DNA of 8,559 nt from Atopostipes sp964624875. GTDB taxonomy: Bacteria; Bacillota; Bacilli; Lactobacillales; Carnobacteriaceae_A. Where the stretch lies: NCBI GenBank assembly GCA_964624875.1, contig CAZUZA010000053.1, positions 1-8,559 on the forward strand. The letters run 5' to 3'. Position 1 is the first letter of the stretch; each line of letters opens with the position of its first letter. Shown piece by piece: positions 6,618 to 8,559 of this stretch. The notes under the pieces are model-generated. The model worked only from the letters and a program-made list of their open reading frames with translations, was not told where the DNA came from and searched no databases. A program made the translations under genes and the position numbers.

Positions 6618-7775
6618 ATGAAAAGTAAATTTAAAACACTTATCACTTTTACAGTGATTCCTCTCACATTATTAGGATGTACTGCGATTACGGATGAAAC
6701 AGAGCCAGAAGAACAAGAAGTTGTTCAGGAAGAAGTGCAAATTTCTAATATAGAGGTTAACGTATCAAGCGGGATAACTGAAGCCGTTGAAACGGTTGAT
6801 GGAGCAGTAGTTTCTATCATAAATTTACGAGAGAATAATTTTAATTCATGGTCAAACTTCTATGGAATCGAAGAAAATAGCGAGGAATACACTCAGGCTG
6901 GATCAGGTAGTGGAGCGGTTTACAAAATTGAAGGTGACCGTGCATACATCTTTACAAATAACCACGTAGTTGATGGATCAGACGCTGTAGAGGTTTTATT
7001 GCAAGATGGTAATCGAGTGCCAGCAGAAGTTGAAGGAGCAGATGTATGGACCGATTTAGCTGTTCTATCAATTGATGCAGAGCATGTGGATGTAGCCATT
7101 GAATTTGGAAACTCAGAGAGTTTAACTGTTGGAGAACCAGCTATAGCTATTGGATCTCCATTAGGTACTGAATTTGCGTCATCTGTAACATCTGGAATCA
7201 TTTCCGGAATAGGGCGAACTGTACCGGTAGATACAAATAACGATGGTGAATACGACTGGGAGATGACTGCTATCCAAACGGATGCGGCAATTAACCCAGG
7301 TAACTCAGGTGGACCGCTTATTAATATCGCTGGGCAAGTTGTTGGAATCAATTCAATGAAAATTTCATCAGATACAGTTGAAGGTATGGGTTTCGCAATT
7401 CCTAGTAATGACGCAGTGGATATTATCAATCAACTTGAACAAAATGGTGAAGTGATTCGTCCATATTTAGGTATTACAATGATTGATTTGGCTTACATTC
7501 CAAGTAGCCAAAGAATAAGCGAGCTGAACTTACCAGAAGATGTTGTAGACGGTATTGTAATTACTAGAGTAGCAAATAATACATCTGCATCGAATGCAGG
7601 GTTAGAACCTTCAGATGTCATCGTTGGTTTTGATGGAGAAACAGTATCAAACTCAGTAGAGTTACGTCAACTGATTTATACGACAAACGTTGGAGAAACA
7701 ATTGAAGTAGAATACTACCGAAATGGTGAACCAAGAGTTGCTTCAATGGAAATGCAGCCTGCAGAAAATAATTAA
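6618..7775 (+). CDS. htrA: HtrA/DegP-type surface serine protease with PDZ domain, predicted lipoprotein
   Basis: HtrA proteases degrade or refold misfolded exported proteins at the cell surface. From the inner ATG the protein has 385 residues. A signal peptide (MKSKFK, then a hydrophobic stretch) ends in a lipobox-like LLGC, so Cys21 would be lipidated and the protein anchored by lipid, not by the uncleaved membrane helix usual in Gram-positive HtrA. An acidic Glu-rich linker (about 26-41) follows. The trypsin-like domain has the full triad: His116 (TNNHVVDG), Asp146 (WTDLAVL) and Ser230 (NPGNSGGPL). One PDZ domain spans about 283-378. Residues 205-213 (DTNNDGEYD) form a calcium-loop-like motif in the loop before the active serine. 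An ATG at 6582 would add 12 residues but lacks a ribosome site. The gene is flanked by terminators and is probably monocistronic. In Bacilli, htrA is often next to walJ and rlmH. Confidence 0.95.
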   Translation: MKSKFKTLITFTVIPLTLLGCTAITDETEPEEQEVVQEEVQISNIEVNVSSGITEAVETVDGAVVSIINLRENNFNSWSNFYGIEENSEEYTQAGSGSGAVYKIEGDRAYIFTNNHVVDGSDAVEVLLQDGNRVPAEVEGADVWTDLAVLSIDAEHVDVAIEFGNSESLTVGEPAIAIGSPLGTEFASSVTSGIISGIGRTVPVDTNNDGEYDWEMTAIQTDAAINPGNSGGPLINIAGQVVGINSMKISSDTVEGMGFAIPSNDAVDIINQLEQNGEVIRPYLGITMIDLAYIPSSQRISELNLPEDVVDGIVITRVANNTSASNAGLEPSDVIVGFDGETVSNSVELRQLIYTTNVGETIEVEYYRNGEPRVASMEMQPAENN

Positions 7776-7784
7776 AGAAAATTC

Positions 7785-7823
7785 AACCACAATATCTTGT
7801 GCATAGAGGTATTGTGGTTTTTT
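7785..7823 (+). terminator. Rho-independent terminator of htrA
   Basis: Arms 7785-7796 and 7808-7819 form a 12-bp stem (one G-U pair) around an 11-nt loop. A run of six Ts at 7818-7823 partly overlaps the right arm. It starts 9 nt after the htrA stop. Confidence 0.85.
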
Positions 7824-7840
7824 ATTAAAAATAGAGTCAT

Positions 7841-7871
7841 CCACAACTGTGAATAGTGAATAAAGTTGTGG
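7841..7871. repeat. Inverted repeat embedding two opposed DnaA-like boxes
   Basis: CCACAACT (7841-7848) and AGTTGTGG (7864-7871) are a perfect 8-bp inverted repeat with a 15-nt spacer. No T-run follows, so it does not look like a terminator. Each arm is the core of one DnaA-box-like 9-mer. Confidence 0.6.
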
Positions 7872-8035
7872 TTAATATATTATCCCTGTGTATAACTTAG
7901 GGGACAAGTGGACAACAATGGGATTTGAAAAGATAAACTATCCACAATAGGTGAAAAGAACTGTGTATAGTCTTGAATATCAGTGAAATGTTAATGCGAA
8001 GAATGCATAGGTATAGGAATGTATGCATGTATACA

Positions 8036-8059
8036 ATGTGTTCAACTCTGTGCATAACT
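8036..8059 (+). repeat. Imperfect 24-nt direct repeat, copy 1
   Basis: It matches 8152-8175 at 21 of 24 positions. The shared core is CAACTCTGT followed after one variable base by CATAACT. A shorter relative of its second half lies at 7886-7898 (12 of 13 against 8048-8060). The core contains the DnaA-like 9-mer at 8049-8057. Confidence 0.75.
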
Positions 8060-8090
8060 TGTTGATAGCTATCTCGAACAAGCATTCCTG

Positions 8091-8144
8091 TTAGTTTATA
8101 AACATTGGTTTAATCGGAATAGTTTAAGAATAAAAATAAAAACT
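8091..8144. other. AT-rich tract next to tandem DnaA-like boxes (possible unwinding element)
   Basis: Only 10 of 54 bases are G or C. The right part, read on the - strand from the tandem boxes at 8145-8161, runs as near-repeated hexamers TTTTTA, TTTTTA, TTCTTA (8142 down to 8125). This resembles a DNA unwinding element with loosely DnaA-trio-like triplets. A/T-rich DNA meets that pattern easily, so the reading is tentative. Confidence 0.3.
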
Positions 8145-8151
8145 TGTGGAT

Positions 8152-8175
8152 ATGTGGACAACTCTGTTCATAACT
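8152..8175 (+). repeat. Imperfect 24-nt direct repeat, copy 2
   Basis: This is the second copy of the 24-nt repeat, ending 14 nt before the rlmH ATG. It differs from copy 1 at three positions, and it overlaps DnaA-like 9-mers at 8145-8153, 8153-8161 and 8165-8173. Confidence 0.75.
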
Positions 8176-8189
8176 ACATAGGAGGACAT

Positions 8190-8559
8190 ATGGAAATTAC
8201 AATAATTGCTGTGGGTAAGTTAAAAGAAAAATATTTAAAAGATGGAATTGCAGAATACTTAAAGCGGATGAAAAGTTACGCAACAGTCAAAATTGTTGAG
8301 GTAAATGATGAACCAGCGGGTCAAACTTTAAGTGATGCAGAGGTAGAGCAAGTAAAAAATGCTGAAGGAAAAAGAATCACTGAAAAATTACCTGAGCGTG
8401 CACGAGTAGTTGCTTTAGATTTACGTGGAAAGAATTTAACATCTGAAGCCTTTGCTGCAGATATTGATGAAACGATGACTTATGGTACAAGTCAAATGGC
8501 ATTTATTATCGGTGGATCAAATGGACTAAGTGATGAAGTTTTGCAAAAAACGGATTTAA
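8190..8559 (+). CDS. rlmH: 23S rRNA (pseudouridine1915-N3)-methyltransferase RlmH, 3' end outside the window
   Basis: RlmH (formerly OrfX or YydA/YbeA) uses S-adenosylmethionine to methylate N3 of pseudouridine 1915 in helix 69 of 23S rRNA, acting as a SPOUT-class dimer on the assembled ribosome. The first 123 residues are visible out of about 159 usual for the family. The start MEITIIAVGKLKEKYLKDGI is typical, as are VVALDLRGKNLTSEAFA (73-89) and the cofactor-loop motif FIIGGSNGLSDEV (105-117). The C-terminal SPOUT knot is beyond the edge and no stop is seen. AGGAGG at 8180-8185 lies 4 nt before the ATG. No clear sigma-A promoter was found in the upstream gap; the nearby DnaA-like boxes could overlap its control region (inference). 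In staphylococci the 3' end of this gene is the SCC insertion site; that part is not visible here. Confidence 0.95.
   Translation, partial: MEITIIAVGKLKEKYLKDGIAEYLKRMKSYATVKIVEVNDEPAGQTLSDAEVEQVKNAEGKRITEKLPERARVVALDLRGKNLTSEAFAADIDETMTYGTSQMAFIIGGSNGLSDEVLQKTDL

Larger units (their letters stand above)
7837..8173. other. Cluster of DnaA-box-like 9-mers in the 414-nt gap before rlmH
   Basis: The gap 7776-8189 holds no convincing gene. Measured against TTATCCACA and its complement TGTGGATAA, matches of 8 of 9 are: TCATCCACA 7837-7845, TGTGGTTAA 7867-7875, TGTGTATAA 7887-7895, CTATCCACA 7938-7946, TGTGCATAA 8049-8057, TGTGGATAT 8145-8153 and TGTGGACAA 8153-8161. Matches of 7 of 9 lie at 7848-7856, 7907-7915, 7962-7970, 8060-8068 and 8165-8173. 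TGTGTATAA and TGTGCATAA fully satisfy the relaxed form TTATNCACA. Ten of the twelve read in the TGTGG orientation. None is a perfect strict box. The density is far above what the flanking genes show by eye. DnaA binding, as an origin part, a titration site or a regulator of rlmH, is inferred. Confidence 0.6.

Noticed and set aside
6920..7429. 169-codon open frame on the - strand inside htrA
   Set aside because: It lies wholly antisense to an intact, well-recognised protease, needs a TTG start, and its product resembles no known family.
7897..8085. 62-codon open frame on the - strand in the htrA-rlmH gap
   Set aside because: It is not antisense to a gene, but a purine-rich patch sits only about 1 nt from its ATG, the product is not recognisable, and the frame is explained by DnaA-like boxes and AT-rich DNA.
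8060..8130. Sigma-A promoter for rlmH
   Set aside because: TTGATA at 8062-8067 and TATAAA at 8097-8102 are 29 nt apart, and TTGGTT at 8105-8110 has no good -10, so no pair was convincing.
8190..8559. SCC-type attachment site in rlmH
   Set aside because: The site known in staphylococci is at the 3' end of rlmH, which lies beyond the window, and no element ends are present.
1..8559. CRISPR array, tRNA, rRNA, insertion sequence or riboswitch
   Set aside because: No regularly spaced repeats, no cloverleaf or rRNA-like stretch, no transposase and no recognisable riboswitch core were seen. The repeats before rlmH are too few and too irregular for CRISPR.

Overview
The window is a low-GC, AT-rich chromosomal stretch of a Bacilli (Firmicutes) genome with every gene on the + strand. 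The gene order is a stand-alone PTS glucose-family EIIA protein, then walR-walK-walH-walI-walJ, then an HtrA serine protease, then the start of rlmH. WalK has two membrane segments, and both accessory proteins WalH and WalI are present. This argues against Streptococcaceae, whose WalK (VicK) has one membrane segment and which lack WalH and WalI. It fits Bacillaceae/Staphylococcaceae-like or non-streptococcal Lactobacillales (for example Carnobacteriaceae or Aerococcaceae). No genus can be named from the sequence alone.

Layout: 34-540 is the EIIA gene, with a TTG start. 541-723 is an intergenic region with a strong sigma-A-type promoter (619-647) and a CcpA cre-like half-perfect site just upstream of it. 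724-6443 is the wal operon. walR/walK, walK/walH and walH/walI overlap by up to about 11 nt and look translationally coupled, while walJ is set off by 84 nt and uses a TTG start. A hairpin terminator (6457-6496) closes the operon. htrA (6618-7775) follows behind its own weak promoter and has its own terminator (7785-7823). A 414-nt non-coding gap (7776-8189) comes next, and rlmH runs off the right edge at 8559 without a stop.

WalK is a membrane sensor kinase that phosphorylates WalR, the essential regulator of cell-wall hydrolase genes in Bacilli. WalH and WalI are single-pass membrane proteins that bind WalK and modulate it. WalJ is a cytoplasmic metallo-beta-lactamase-fold nuclease-like protein. 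HtrA is a cell-surface quality-control protease, here apparently tethered as a lipoprotein. RlmH methylates 23S rRNA pseudouridine 1915. The genes are conserved core functions and I see no new defence or mobile system.

The most unusual part is the non-coding gap before rlmH. It holds about a dozen DnaA-box-like 9-mers, mostly in one orientation, an imperfect 24-nt direct repeat, a box-containing dyad, and an 18% GC tract abutting tandem boxes. It resembles an origin-type or DnaA-titration element although dnaA is not in view. Secondary points of interest are the lipobox and a calcium-loop-like motif in HtrA, the loss of most of the S. aureus zinc ligands in the WalK PAS domain, and an acidic extracytoplasmic tail on WalI.
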